Assembly: GCA_934755305.1 (NCBI GenBank)
Contig: CAKVLD010000005.1
Location: 1-64,000 of the forward strand
Reading direction: 5' to 3'
DNA: 64,000 nucleotides
From: an uncultured Clostridium sp.
Lineage (GTDB): Bacteria; Bacillota; Clostridia; Clostridiales; Clostridiaceae
The notes under the pieces are model-generated. The model did not search any database, was not told where the DNA came from, and was given only the letters and a program-made list of their open reading frames with translations. Below, piece by piece: positions 1 through 8,044 of the stretch. The number at the start of each line of letters is the position of its first letter. The first letter of the stretch is position 1. Both the position numbers and the translations under genes were made by a program.

Positions 1-73
1 CAGGACAGTTAAGCTCTACAGCGCCAATGGTACTGCATGGGAGACCGTGTGGGAGAGTAGGACGTTGCCAGGT
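1..73 (+). rRNA. rrf: 5S rRNA, 3' part
   Basis: The first 73 bases match the 3' half of a bacterial 5S rRNA, with the conserved GGGAGAGTAGGACGTTGCCAGG close to its end. The 5' part lies outside the window. It is followed 6 bases later by tRNA-Met, so this is the tail of an rRNA-tRNA operon. The exact 3' end is estimated. Confidence 0.85.
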
Positions 74-79
74 AAGATT

Positions 80-156
80 GGATCTTTAGCTCAGTTGGTT
101 AGAGCAACCGGCTCATAACCGGTAGGTCCGGGGTTCGAGTCCCTGAAGGTCCACCA
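80..156 (+). tRNA. tRNA-Met (CAT)
   Basis: Cloverleaf with a 7-bp acceptor stem (GGATCTT/AAGGTCC with one G-T pair), GGTTCGAGTCC T arm, anticodon CAT in the loop CTCATAA, discriminator A and encoded CCA. It lies between 5S rRNA and tRNA-Ala in the same transcript. It has the elongator pattern; I did not see an initiator-type C1-A72 mismatch. Confidence 0.93.
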
Positions 157-160
157 TTAT

Positions 161-236
161 GGGGGTATAGCTCAGTTGGGAGAGCACCTGCCTTGCACGC
201 AGGGGGTCAAGAGTTCGAATCTCTTTATCTCCACCA
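161..236 (+). tRNA. tRNA-Ala (TGC)
   Basis: Anticodon stem CCTGC/GCAGG around a CTTGCAC loop gives anticodon TGC. CCA is encoded. The acceptor stem GGGGGTA/TATCTCC uses two G-T pairs, which is slightly unusual but still forms. It is the last gene of the rRNA-tRNA operon, directly before a strong terminator. Confidence 0.92.
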
Positions 237-241
237 TTTAG

Positions 242-275
242 AAAAAGTTATGAATGAAATTCATAACTTTTTTTG
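242..275 (+). terminator. Terminator of the rRNA-tRNA operon
   Basis: Hairpin AAGTTATGAAT / ATTCATAACTT with a GAA loop, followed by a T run. It ends the 5S-tRNA transcript. Confidence 0.88.
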
Positions 276-361
276 TTGTATAAAATTATAAAAAATTGAT
301 AATGACTTTTGATAATGTTAATATAAGAGTAGATTATATAGTCGATAAGGAAGTACTAGAT

Positions 362-859
362 ATGTTTACATATAGAATAAAACAATTTTTGTGGAGTATA
401 ACTGCTAATTTTAAGTCATTGGATGAAGAAGTGATACAAAGGTATTTAAATGCTGAAGAACAAAAAGTTTTTTCAAAATTAAAAATATCTGAAAAACAGC
501 ATTCTATACGAGTTTGTAAAGATGCTTTAAAAGTATGTAATGAAATTGATATAGATAAGAATAAAATAGCCAAAATAGCTTTGCTACATGATGTAGGAAA
601 GAGTAATGGAAATCTAAATATAATCGATAAGTCTATAATAGTTATCTTAGATAAGATAACTAAAGGAAATTTAAAAAAGTATTCATTTAATAAGAAGGTT
701 GATATGTATTATAACCACCCTCAAGAATCTGTAAAGATATTAAAAGGAATAGATGAATATGACAAGGAGTTTATGGAAGCTATAGAAAAACATCATTATA
801 AATATAGTGGATCAAATATATATTTAAAAATAATAAAAAAATGTGATGATAAGAATTAA
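362..859 (+). CDS. HD-domain protein (HDIG-like hydrolase)
   Basis: A 165-residue soluble protein with the metal-binding HD motif H76-D77 (ALLHDVGKS) and further candidate ligands H47, H119 and H144/H145, the pattern of small HD-superfamily phosphohydrolases. The substrate cannot be told from sequence. An in-frame TTG at 296 would add 22 residues, but it has no ribosome binding site. ATG 362 has AAGGAAG eight bases upstream and gives the RIKQF..W N-terminus I associate with this family, so I chose it. The gene sits 15 bases before niaR and is probably cotranscribed with it. Confidence 0.75.
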   Translation: MFTYRIKQFLWSITANFKSLDEEVIQRYLNAEEQKVFSKLKISEKQHSIRVCKDALKVCNEIDIDKNKIAKIALLHDVGKSNGNLNIIDKSIIVILDKITKGNLKKYSFNKKVDMYYNHPQESVKILKGIDEYDKEFMEAIEKHHYKYSGSNIYLKIIKKCDDKN

Positions 860-874
860 TAAGGAGGGGAAGCA

Positions 875-1384
875 ATGAATTCAAGTGAAAGAAGAGATGA
901 GATATTAAAAAAATTATTAGAAAGTAATAGACCTTTAAAAGGAAATATTTTAGCTAATAATTATAATGTAACAAGGCAAATAATAGTTAAAGATATTGCT
1001 ATATTAAGAGCTAAGGGAAAGAATATTATTGCTACTCCAGAGGGATATATTATATCAAAATATGATGATAGAATAAAAAAGATAATAGCTGTGACTCATA
1101 ATGATGATAGAATGATTGAAGAGCTTAACATAATAGTAAAGTATGGTGGAATAGTTGAAGATGTAATTGTGGAGCATCCTTTATATGGTGAAATAAAAGG
1201 AATGTTAATGATAAAAAACTTGAATGATTTAGAAAATTTTAAAGAGAAATATGAAAATAATGAAGCTAAATTATTATCTGTGTTAACTAATGGTGTACAT
1301 ATTCATACCATATCTACTGATACTCAGGTAAATATGGATTTAATATTAAGTGAATTAAAAGAAAAGAAATTTATTATAGAATAA
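875..1384 (+). CDS. niaR: NiaR-type transcriptional repressor of NAD biosynthesis
   Basis: 169 residues: an N-terminal winged helix-turn-helix (about 5-57) followed by a 3H domain with the conserved histidines H75 (AVTHND), H101 (VEHPLYGEI) and H142/H144 (GVHIHTI). This architecture matches NiaR/YrxA, the niacin-responsive repressor of nicotinate salvage and de novo NAD genes in Firmicutes. The 3H domain is the effector-binding part and carries a metal site in the family. The ribosome binding site AAGGAGGGG lies before the ATG. No nad genes are adjacent, so any target is elsewhere or is the transporter regulon. Function is inferred from family. Confidence 0.85.
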   Translation: MNSSERRDEILKKLLESNRPLKGNILANNYNVTRQIIVKDIAILRAKGKNIIATPEGYIISKYDDRIKKIIAVTHNDDRMIEELNIIVKYGGIVEDVIVEHPLYGEIKGMLMIKNLNDLENFKEKYENNEAKLLSVLTNGVHIHTISTDTQVNMDLILSELKEKKFIIE

Positions 1385-1401
1385 ATTTGAGGAGGTAAAA
1401 C

Positions 1402-2808
1402 ATGGATTATGATGTTTTAATTCTTGGTGGGGGAATAATAGGATGTTCAGTAGCATATGAAATGGCTAAATATAATTTAAATATAGCTTTAATAGAAAGA
1501 GATTACGATATAGCTGAGGATATATCTTTTATAAATACGGCAGTTGTTTACGATGGTTCTGAGACTTCAGATCCTATTATGTCAATGTTAGAAAAGATAG
1601 GTAGTAAGTTAGTAGAAGAAGCTTGTTATAAATTTAAGGTGCCATATAAAAAGGTTGGAGCTTTAAGAATAGCAGATAGTGATGAAAATGTTAAAAAGTT
1701 AGAAAAGATGTATGAAAGATCTGTAGAAAGAAAGATTGAAAAGGTAAGGCTAATTAATAAGAAAGAAGCTTTGGAGATAGAGCCTAATTTAAATATAGAT
1801 ATTAAGAAAGCTTTATATTCTGAAAACGTGGCTATTATTCCACCATATGATTTAGCTATAGCTTATGCAGAAGTTGCAGCTGAAAATGGAGTTAATTTTA
1901 GGTTTGAAGAAGAAGTACTAAATATAAGTAATATCAATAAAGGTTTTAAAGTAACAACCAATAAAAATAAGTTTACATGTAGAGTTGTAGTAAACACTAT
2001 TACTAATGAAATATATGTTACTGATTCTGAAAATAAAGAAATGATTAGTTCAGATAGTAAACAATCAAAGAATATGAGCTATTATCTAATAAATGATAGT
2101 ATAGATAAATGTTTAAATAAAGTTGTTATAAAAGTATTAGATGATACTGCTTTTGTTTTAAGTATACCTAACTTATCTGATGGAATTATTATAGGAATTA
2201 AAAATCCAGAAGCAGTGGATATAAATAATGGATTAGATTATGCTAACATACTAATTCCCGGAATCGATAAAAGTAATTTGAACAACATATTTACAGATGT
2301 TTATAATAAGGATTCTGTAGTTATAGATGATAGTTGTATAGATAAAGGATATATAAGAGTTACTGGTACACATTATGGAAAAATGACAATGGCTCCAGCA
2401 ATAGCTCAAAGTATATGTAATTCTATAGCTACTAATTTAAATATAAAAGAAAAGAAATGTTTTGTTGATAAGAGACGAGAAGTATATAGATTTAGAAATA
2501 TGAATATAGAAGATAGAAATGAATTAATTTCTGTAGATAAAAGATATGGTAATATAGTATGTGCTTGTAATGAAATAACAGAGGGTGAAATTATAGATGC
2601 TATAAGAAGACCTTTAGGTGCTAGAACTGTACAAGGAGTAAAAAGGAGGACAGGAGCTGCTTTAGGAAATTGTCATGGATCTTATTGTGTTAGAAAGATT
2701 ATTAATATTCTAGCAAGAGAAATGGATAAAAAACCAAATGAAGTTGTTGAGGATTCCAATAAATCCAGGGTATGGATTAGTAGAATAAAAGAATTTGATG
2801 AGGTATAG
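1402..2808 (+). CDS. GlpA-like FAD-dependent oxidoreductase with C-terminal [2Fe-2S] domain
   Basis: 468 residues. The N-terminal Rossmann motif GGGIIG (residues 9-14) opens a DAO/GlpA-type flavoprotein fold. The C-terminus carries a BFD-like [2Fe-2S]-binding module with C387-x-C389 and C424-x4-C429. In Firmicutes such proteins are commonly encoded with a second flavoprotein and a DUF1667 protein and are often annotated as glycerol-3-phosphate dehydrogenases. Here the second flavoprotein is absent and the DUF1667 gene is shortened (next gene). The substrate is uncertain; anaerobic glycerol-3-phosphate or another hydroxy acid is possible. It has a clear GGAGG site and lies 17 bases after niaR. 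Confidence 0.8.
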   Translation: MDYDVLILGGGIIGCSVAYEMAKYNLNIALIERDYDIAEDISFINTAVVYDGSETSDPIMSMLEKIGSKLVEEACYKFKVPYKKVGALRIADSDENVKKLEKMYERSVERKIEKVRLINKKEALEIEPNLNIDIKKALYSENVAIIPPYDLAIAYAEVAAENGVNFRFEEEVLNISNINKGFKVTTNKNKFTCRVVVNTITNEIYVTDSENKEMISSDSKQSKNMSYYLINDSIDKCLNKVVIKVLDDTAFVLSIPNLSDGIIIGIKNPEAVDINNGLDYANILIPGIDKSNLNNIFTDVYNKDSVVIDDSCIDKGYIRVTGTHYGKMTMAPAIAQSICNSIATNLNIKEKKCFVDKRREVYRFRNMNIEDRNELISVDKRYGNIVCACNEITEGEIIDAIRRPLGARTVQGVKRRTGAALGNCHGSYCVRKIINILAREMDKKPNEVVEDSNKSRVWISRIKEFDEV

Positions 2809-2816
2809 GTGATAAT

Positions 2817-3053
2817 ATGAAAGAGGTATTTACAAGTTTAGTTAGAATAAAAGGTGATACTAAAAATAAAGTTGTTCCTGTAAAAAGTAGTGAGGAAGTT
2901 GATAGAAGTTTATTTTTAGAGTTTTCCAAAGTTATTGGAAGGATATATGTAAGTACTCCAATAAATATTGGTGATACTATATGTAAAAACATACTTAATA
3001 CAGGAGTTGATATAATTTGTACTAGAAAGATAGAAAAAAATAAAATAAGCTAG
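2817..3053 (+). CDS. Truncated DUF1667 protein (C-terminal half only)
   Basis: 78 residues matching the C-terminal half of DUF1667 proteins (pattern VPVKSS..V......F, V..PI.IGD.I..NIL.TGVDI..TR). Full-length members are about 120 residues and begin with a cysteine-rich segment of the CxxCxxGC type. Here that segment is missing, and the only cysteines are near the C-terminus. It starts 8 bases after the flavoprotein stop with a weak AGGTGAT site, so it is probably translated from the same mRNA. It may be a functional short form or a relic of a three-gene cluster. Confidence 0.7.
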   Translation: MKEVFTSLVRIKGDTKNKVVPVKSSEEVDRSLFLEFSKVIGRIYVSTPINIGDTICKNILNTGVDIICTRKIEKNKIS

Positions 3054-3060
3054 TAAAATA

Positions 3061-3089
3061 TTGACAAGAAATATTAGGTGTTATATAGT
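3061..3089 (+). promoter_or_regulatory. Promoter of serS
   Basis: TTGACA (3061-3066), a 17-base spacer, then TATAGT (3084-3089): a near-consensus sigma-A promoter placed exactly before the T-box leader. It starts inside the intergenic region, so serS is independent of the upstream operon. Confidence 0.8.
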
Positions 3090-3095
3090 AATGTT

Positions 3096-3326
3096 AATGA
3101 AATAATAAACTGTTGATAAGGCTAGTAATAATAAGTTAATTTTAAGAGAGTTAGTGGTTGGTGTAAACTAATAATTAATTATTATGAATCCACCTTGGAG
3201 GGTCTGTGATGAGCAGAACGGGAAATCGTTAAATTTATTTAAGAGGATAGGTATTTTTTTACCTATCAACTAGGGTGGCAACGCGGAGTCTTTCGTCCCT
3301 TGTATGGGGAATAGGCTCTTTTTTTT
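3096..3326 (+). promoter_or_regulatory. T-box leader of serS (serine-specific)
   Basis: The conserved T-box AGGGTGGCAACGCGG lies at 3272-3286, followed by a terminator stem GAGTCT/AGGCTC and a run of eight T at 3286-3326. In stem I the base pairs AAGG (3118-3121) with CCTT (3193-3196). An AGTA S-turn (3124-3127) faces GAA-TCC-A, giving the specifier codon TCC (3189-3191), serine. The T-box bulge TGGC predicts a tRNA with discriminator G, which is what the tRNA-Ser genes in this window carry. Uncharged tRNA-Ser(GGA) should therefore induce serS by antitermination. Confidence 0.92.
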
Positions 3327-3410
3327 CAGTTAAAACTAAATATACTAAAAATGCTTTTATAAAATTAAGATATAATTTAGTTAAGAAAAGCGTGGCGAAG
3401 CCACTTTTTT
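3326..3410 (+). repeat. Intergenic repeat family A, copy 1
   Basis: About 85 bp, differing from 8125-8209 at four positions. The first part is an imperfect palindrome opening AACTAAATATA and closing TATAATTTAGTT; the second is a hairpin GTGGC-GAA-GCCAC followed by six T. Here it lies between the T-box terminator and the serS start, so unless it is bypassed its hairpin would be a second stop site in the serS leader. Confidence 0.8.
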
Positions 3411-3441
3411 ATTTAGATTTTTATAGGAGGCAAAGAGAATA

Positions 3442-4719
3442 ATGTTAGATTTAAAGAGAATAAGAACAAATCCAGAAGAAGTTAAAAAAGCATTAACAAA
3501 TAGAGGAGAAGACTTTGATGTTTCAGTAATAGATGAACTTGTTACATTAGATGAAGAAAGAAGAAAGATACTTGTAGAAGTTGAAGCTTTAAAGAGTAAG
3601 AGAAATCAAGTTTCTGCTGAAATTCCTAAAAAGAAAAAAGCTGGTGAAGATGTTACGGCTATAATGGAAGAAATGAGAGCTCTTGGTGATGAAATAAAAG
3701 CGTTTGATGTTAAAAATGCTGAAATAGATGAAAAAATTAAGTATATAATGCTTAGAATACCTAATATTCCAAACCCAGCAGTTCCAGAAGGAGAAACTGA
3801 TGAAGATAATGTAGAAATTAAGAGATGGGGAGAACCAACTAAATTTGATTTTGAACCAAAAGCTCACTGGGATTTAGGTACTGATCTAGATTTATTAGAT
3901 TTTGAAAGAGGCGGAAAGGTAGCTGGTTCAAGATTTACAGTATATAAAGGTTTAGGTGCAAGACTTGAAAGATCAATTATAAACTATTTCTTAGATAAGC
4001 ATACTACTGAAAATGGATATACAGAAGTTTTACCTCCTTACATGGTAAATAGAGATAGTATGACAGGAACAGGGCAATTACCTAAGTTTGAAGAAGATGC
4101 ATTTAAAGTGGAAAACAATGGATATTTCTTAATTCCAACTGCAGAAGTTCCTGTAACTAATATGCATAGAAATGAAGTTTTAGATGGTGCTGATCTTCCA
4201 ATAAAATATGCAGCTTATTCAGCTTGTTTTAGAGCAGAAGCAGGTTCTGCAGGAAGAGATACAAGAGGATTAGTAAGACAACATCAATTTAACAAGGTTG
4301 AGTTAGTTAAGTTCTGTAAGCCGGAAGAAAGCTATAGTGAATTAGATAAGTTAGTAACAGATGCTGAATCTGTACTTCAAGGGTTAGGATTACCATATAG
4401 AATAGTTAGAATATGTAAAGGAGACTTAGGATTTACTGCTGCATTAAAGTATGATATTGAAGTTTGGATGCCAAGTTATAATAGATATGTAGAAATTTCA
4501 AGTTGTTCTAATTTTGAAGATTTCCAATCAAGAAGAGCTAATATCAAGTATAGAGAAAATCCAAAAGATAAACCACAATTTGTTCATACAATAAATGGTT
4601 CAGGTGTTGCTATAGGTAGAACTGTTGCAGCAGTATTAGAAAATTATCAACAAGCAGATGGTTCTGTAGTTGTTCCAGAAGCTTTAAGACCATTCTTTAG
4701 ATGTGATGTAATAAAATAA
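3442..4719 (+). CDS. serS: Seryl-tRNA synthetase
   Basis: 425 residues, the usual bacterial length. An N-terminal antiparallel coiled coil (about 30-110, rich in K/E) binds the long variable arm of tRNA-Ser. The class II core has motif 2 ([16 protein letters not shown]) and motif 3 ([16 protein letters not shown]). It charges tRNA-Ser with serine in the cytoplasm. The start has an AGGAGG site. It is a single gene governed by the serine T-box upstream and ends at a terminator at 4739. Three tRNA-Ser genes lie 4-5 kb downstream. Confidence 0.97.
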   Translation: MLDLKRIRTNPEEVKKALTNRGEDFDVSVIDELVTLDEERRKILVEVEALKSKRNQVSAEIPKKKKAGEDVTAIMEEMRALGDEIKAFDVKNAEIDEKIKYIMLRIPNIPNPAVPEGETDEDNVEIKRWGEPTKFDFEPKAHWDLGTDLDLLDFERGGKVAGSRFTVYKGLGARLERSIINYFLDKHTTENGYTEVLPPYMVNRDSMTGTGQLPKFEEDAFKVENNGYFLIPTAEVPVTNMHRNEVLDGADLPIKYAAYSACFRAEAGSAGRDTRGLVRQHQFNKVELVKFCKPEESYSELDKLVTDAESVLQGLGLPYRIVRICKGDLGFTAALKYDIEVWMPSYNRYVEISSCSNFEDFQSRRANIKYRENPKDKPQFVHTINGSGVAIGRTVAAVLENYQQADGSVVVPEALRPFFRCDVIK

Positions 4720-4738
4720 TATTTAAAGTAGAAATGAT

Positions 4739-4776
4739 AGGATATAGTATAAAAATGCTATATCCTATTATTTTTT
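4739..4776 (+). terminator. Terminator of serS
   Basis: Stem AGGATATAG / CTATATCCT around a TATAAAAATG loop, followed by ATTATTTTTT. Confidence 0.8.
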
Positions 4777-4970
4777 ACAATATTTTAATTTACAGGATAT
4801 AGGATTAAGTTGTTTTTGTTTGTAGACAAAAAAAATCACATATGGTAAATTATTATACAGGGTGGTATTTTTGTAAGCTACACCATTGTTAATATTAGTT
4901 TTTAGACAATTTTTATCCATAAAAAAATAAAACTAAGTATGTATTACACTCTAGTTTTGGAGGTGATAAC

Positions 4971-5810
4971 ATGGATATAGGTTTTGTAGGAGCAGGAAAA
5001 GTTGGTTTTACTTTGGGTAAATATTTTAAAGATAAAGGTTTAAATGTAATAGGTTATTATAGTAGAAGTTTAGAATCAGCAAAAGAAGCTGCTGAATTTA
5101 CAAATTCAAAATATTTTTCTAATATAAAAGATTTAATAAAAGAATGTGATACTATTTTTATAACAACAGTTGATGATGCTATTAAAGGTATATGGAGTAA
5201 TATACAAGAATTGTCTATAAGTAATAAAATCATTTGCCATTGCAGTGGTTCGTTATCTTCAAAGGTATTTTCTAATATTGATAGTTATAATTCATATGGC
5301 TATTCAATCCATCCAATGTTCGCTTTCAGCGATAAATATAATTCTCATAAAAATATACATGAAGCCTTTTTTACAATTGAAGGTTCAAAAGAAAAGTTGA
5401 ATGTAATAGTAAATTTACTTGAAACACTAGGAAATGAATATAAAATAATTTCTTCAGAAAATAAAGCTAAATATCATGCTGCTTCAGTATTTGTAAGCAA
5501 TCATGTTCTAGCTTTAATGAAAGAAGGAATTGAATTACTAGGAGATTGTGGTTTTCAAGAAAGTGAGGCTATTAAAGCTTTATATCCATTATTTATAAAT
5601 AATGCTAAAAATATAAAGAGGGGTCTTAATAATAGTTTAAGTGGACCTTTAGAGAGAGGGGATGAATCTACTTTAAGGAAACATTTAGATTGTCTAAATT
5701 ATGAAGAACAAAAATTGTATAAGCTATTATCTAAAAAATTATTAGATATAGCTAAGGTGAAAAATGTTAATAGGAATTATAAAAAAATAGAGGAAATAAT
5801 AGGAGAATAA
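4971..5810 (+). CDS. panG: Rossmann-like/DUF2520 protein, probable ketopantoate reductase (PanG type)
   Basis: 279 residues. An N-terminal NAD(P)-binding Rossmann fold with GAGKVG (7-12) is followed by a DUF2520-type helical domain containing KYHAASVFVSNH. It lies 3 bases upstream of panB and begins the pantothenate operon. A ketopantoate reductase is the one step panB, panC and panD do not supply, and no PanE/ApbA-type gene is present here. Such proteins (PanG) have been described as an alternative ketopantoate reductase in other bacteria. The step assignment is inference from family plus operon; an alternative would be IlvC doing this reaction. Ribosome binding site GGAGGTGAT. Confidence 0.75.
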   Translation: MDIGFVGAGKVGFTLGKYFKDKGLNVIGYYSRSLESAKEAAEFTNSKYFSNIKDLIKECDTIFITTVDDAIKGIWSNIQELSISNKIICHCSGSLSSKVFSNIDSYNSYGYSIHPMFAFSDKYNSHKNIHEAFFTIEGSKEKLNVIVNLLETLGNEYKIISSENKAKYHAASVFVSNHVLALMKEGIELLGDCGFQESEAIKALYPLFINNAKNIKRGLNNSLSGPLERGDESTLRKHLDCLNYEEQKLYKLLSKKLLDIAKVKNVNRNYKKIEEIIGE

Positions 5811-5813
5811 AAA

Positions 5814-6641
5814 ATGAAGAATACAAGTATTACTTTCAAAGAGGCTAAAGCCAAGAAAGAGAAATTAGCTATGCTGACAGCATATGATTATTCAACAGCT
5901 AGACTTATTGATGAGACAGGAGTAAATGGTATTTTAGTTGGAGATTCTTTAGGAATGGTTTGCCTTGGATATGATGATACATTATCAGTAACTGTAGAAG
6001 ATATTATTCATCATACTAAAGCTGTTGCAAGAGGAGCAAAAAATACTCTAGTGGTGGCTGATATGCCTTTTATGTCTTATCAAACTTCTGTTTATGATGC
6101 TGTTTTTAATGCTGGAAGATTGATGAAGGAAGGTAGAGCACAAGCGGTAAAATTAGAAGGTGGAGTAGAGTTTAAAGAGCATATAAAAGCAATAGTAAAT
6201 GCTTCAATACCTGTTATGGGTCATATAGGACTTACACCACAATCAATAAATGCTTTTGGGGGATTTAAGGTTCAAGGTAAAAGTGAAGAAGCTGCAAGAA
6301 AACTTTTAGAAGATGCATTAGCTGTAGAAGAGGCGGGTGCTTTTGCTGTTACTCTAGAATGTGTACCTGCTAAACTTGCAAAATTAATTAGTGAAAAGTT
6401 AACTATACCAACTATTGGGATAGGTGCAGGTAATGGGTGTGATGGACAAATATTAGTTTATCAAGATATGTTAGGAATGTTCCCAGACTTTACCCCTAAG
6501 TTTGCAAAGAAGTATGAGGACATAGGAACTAGTATGAAAAATGCTTTTGGGGAATATGTAAAAGAAGTAAAAAGTGGTGCTTTTCCAGAAGAAAAACACA
6601 CTTTTAAGATAGATGAAGAAGTTATAGAAAAACTATATTAA
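5814..6641 (+). CDS. panB: 3-methyl-2-oxobutanoate hydroxymethyltransferase
   Basis: 275 residues, standard PanB length. It begins with the conserved LTAYDYSTA segment and has [30 protein letters not shown] and [10 protein letters not shown], which form the Mg- and ketoisovalerate-binding TIM-barrel site. It transfers a hydroxymethyl group from methylene-THF to 2-oxoisovalerate, giving ketopantoate, the first committed step to pantothenate. It is the second gene of the four-gene pan operon, with 3- and 12-base gaps to its neighbours. Confidence 0.96.
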   Translation: MKNTSITFKEAKAKKEKLAMLTAYDYSTARLIDETGVNGILVGDSLGMVCLGYDDTLSVTVEDIIHHTKAVARGAKNTLVVADMPFMSYQTSVYDAVFNAGRLMKEGRAQAVKLEGGVEFKEHIKAIVNASIPVMGHIGLTPQSINAFGGFKVQGKSEEAARKLLEDALAVEEAGAFAVTLECVPAKLAKLISEKLTIPTIGIGAGNGCDGQILVYQDMLGMFPDFTPKFAKKYEDIGTSMKNAFGEYVKEVKSGAFPEEKHTFKIDEEVIEKLY

Positions 6642-6653
6642 GGGGCGAAAGAA

Positions 6654-7499
6654 ATGAAAGTTACAAGTTATATTAAAGATGTAAGAGAATCCGTAAAGGA
6701 ATGGAAAAAGCAAGGATTAACAGTTGGTTTAGTTCCAACTATGGGATATTTACATGAAGGTCATAAGAGTCTAATCGATAGAGCTGTACATGAAAATGAT
6801 AGAGTTGTTGTTAGTGTTTTTGTTAATCCAATACAATTTGGACCTACAGAAGATTTAGAAAGTTATCCTAGAGATATAGAAAGAGATACAGCATTATGTA
6901 GTGATGCAGGTGCTAGTTTAGTTTTTAATCCAACTAAGGAAGAAATGTATTTTGATGATTTTTGTACCTCTGTTAATATGACTGGTCTTACAGAAAATTT
7001 ATGTGGTAAGAGTAGACCAATTCATTTTAGTGGTGTTTGTACTGTTGTTAGTAAGTTATTTAATATAGTTACTCCTGATAGAGCTTATTTTGGACAAAAG
7101 GATGCTCAACAATTAGCCATTATAAAAAGAATGGTTAGAGATTTAAGTATGGATATAGAAGTTATAGGATGTCCAATAATAAGGGAAGAAGATGGATTAG
7201 CTAAAAGTTCTAGAAATACTTATTTAAGTGAAGAGGAAAGAAAGGCAGCTTTAATCTTAAGTCAATCTTTAAAGGTTGGTAAAGCTTTATTAGAGTCTGG
7301 AGAAAGAGATAGCAATAAAGTTATAGAAGCTATAAAGAATAAAATTGCAGAAGAAAAGCTTGCAAAGATAGATTATGTACAAATTGTTGATGCATTATCT
7401 ATTGTAGATGTAGAAAAGATAGAAAGTACAGTTTTAGTAGCTATGGCTGTATATATTGGAAAAACAAGATTGATAGATAATTTTATATTTGAAGTATAG
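6654..7499 (+). CDS. panC: Pantothenate synthetase
   Basis: 281 residues. The cytidylyltransferase signature appears as VPTMGYLHEGH (HEGH at 34-37), with SVFVNPIQFGP, FGQKDAQQL and the KSS-RNTYLS loop that closes on ATP. It joins pantoate and beta-alanine using ATP, via pantoyl-adenylate. It sits between panB and panD, so one transcript makes both the pantoate branch and the beta-alanine branch and then ligates them. Ribosome binding site AGGGGCGA. Confidence 0.96.
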   Translation: MKVTSYIKDVRESVKEWKKQGLTVGLVPTMGYLHEGHKSLIDRAVHENDRVVVSVFVNPIQFGPTEDLESYPRDIERDTALCSDAGASLVFNPTKEEMYFDDFCTSVNMTGLTENLCGKSRPIHFSGVCTVVSKLFNIVTPDRAYFGQKDAQQLAIIKRMVRDLSMDIEVIGCPIIREEDGLAKSSRNTYLSEEERKAALILSQSLKVGKALLESGERDSNKVIEAIKNKIAEEKLAKIDYVQIVDALSIVDVEKIESTVLVAMAVYIGKTRLIDNFIFEV

Positions 7500-7512
7500 G
7501 AGAGAATAGAAG

Positions 7513-7902
7513 ATGAATATAACAATGTTAAAGGGAAAAATACATAGAGCTACAGTTGTTCAAGCTGAATTAGACTATGTGGGAAGCATAACAGTAGATA
7601 CAGAATTATTAGAAGCAGCAGGAATTTTAGAATATGAAAAAGTTCAAATAGTAGACGTAAATAATGGACAAAGATTCGAAACTTATACTATAGCTGGAGA
7701 AAAAGGTTCAGGAATGATTTGTTTAAATGGAGCAGCAGCTAGATGTGTTTCTGTAGGAGATAAAATTATCATAATGTCTTATTGCGAAGTAAATAGTGAT
7801 GAAGCTAAAGATCATAGACCAAAGGTTGTTTTTGTTAATGATGAAAACCAAGTAGATAAAATAAGTAGATATGAAAAACATGGCCGATTAGAAGATAATT
7901 AA
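7513..7902 (+). CDS. panD: Aspartate 1-decarboxylase precursor
   Basis: 129 residues. The G24-S25 self-processing site lies in [10 protein letters not shown]; cleavage there produces the pyruvoyl group from Ser25. [18 protein letters not shown] and [11 protein letters not shown] are also typical. It decarboxylates aspartate to beta-alanine for PanC. It is the last gene of the pan operon and is followed 2 bases later by a strong terminator. No separate PanM/PanZ-type maturation factor is seen, as expected in Firmicutes. Confidence 0.96.
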   Translation: MNITMLKGKIHRATVVQAELDYVGSITVDTELLEAAGILEYEKVQIVDVNNGQRFETYTIAGEKGSGMICLNGAAARCVSVGDKIIIMSYCEVNSDEAKDHRPKVVFVNDENQVDKISRYEKHGRLEDN

Positions 7903-7903
7903 T

Positions 7904-7930
7904 AAAAAAGAGCTTTATAAGCTCTTTTTT
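7904..7930 (+). terminator. Terminator of the pan operon
   Basis: Stem AAAAAAGAGCTT / AAGCTCTTTTTT with a TAT loop. Its final T run is also the left end of repeat B copy 1. Confidence 0.9.
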
Positions 7931-8019
7931 AACGTATAGGAAATTTTAAAACTTTTTTGAGAGCGAGCACTGATTATTACTAGCTTTCTGGTATGTAAGT
8001 TGTCAAATACGTTAAAAAA
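7925..8019. repeat. Repeat family B, copy 1 (95 bp, 13-bp terminal inverted repeats)
   Basis: Begins TTTTTTAACGTAT and ends with its exact reverse complement ATACGTTAAAAAA. The interior includes GAGAGC and GCTTTC, which can pair at the RNA level with one G-U. It differs from copy 2 (9713-9807) at one base. Both copies start in the T tract of a terminator hairpin. No coding potential is seen. Confidence 0.85.
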
Positions 8020-8044
8020 TAATTATAGTGCCGCAAAAGAACCA

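Noticed and set aside
2777..2992. 71-codon frame antisense to the DUF1667 gene
   Set aside because: Leucine/isoleucine/serine-rich antisense shadow; the plus-strand frame matches a known family.
4820..4833. Shared TTGTAGACAAAAAA upstream of panG and at 10053-10066 upstream of the C1 peptidase
   Set aside because: Half the match is a poly-A run; positions relative to the start codons differ and no third copy was seen.
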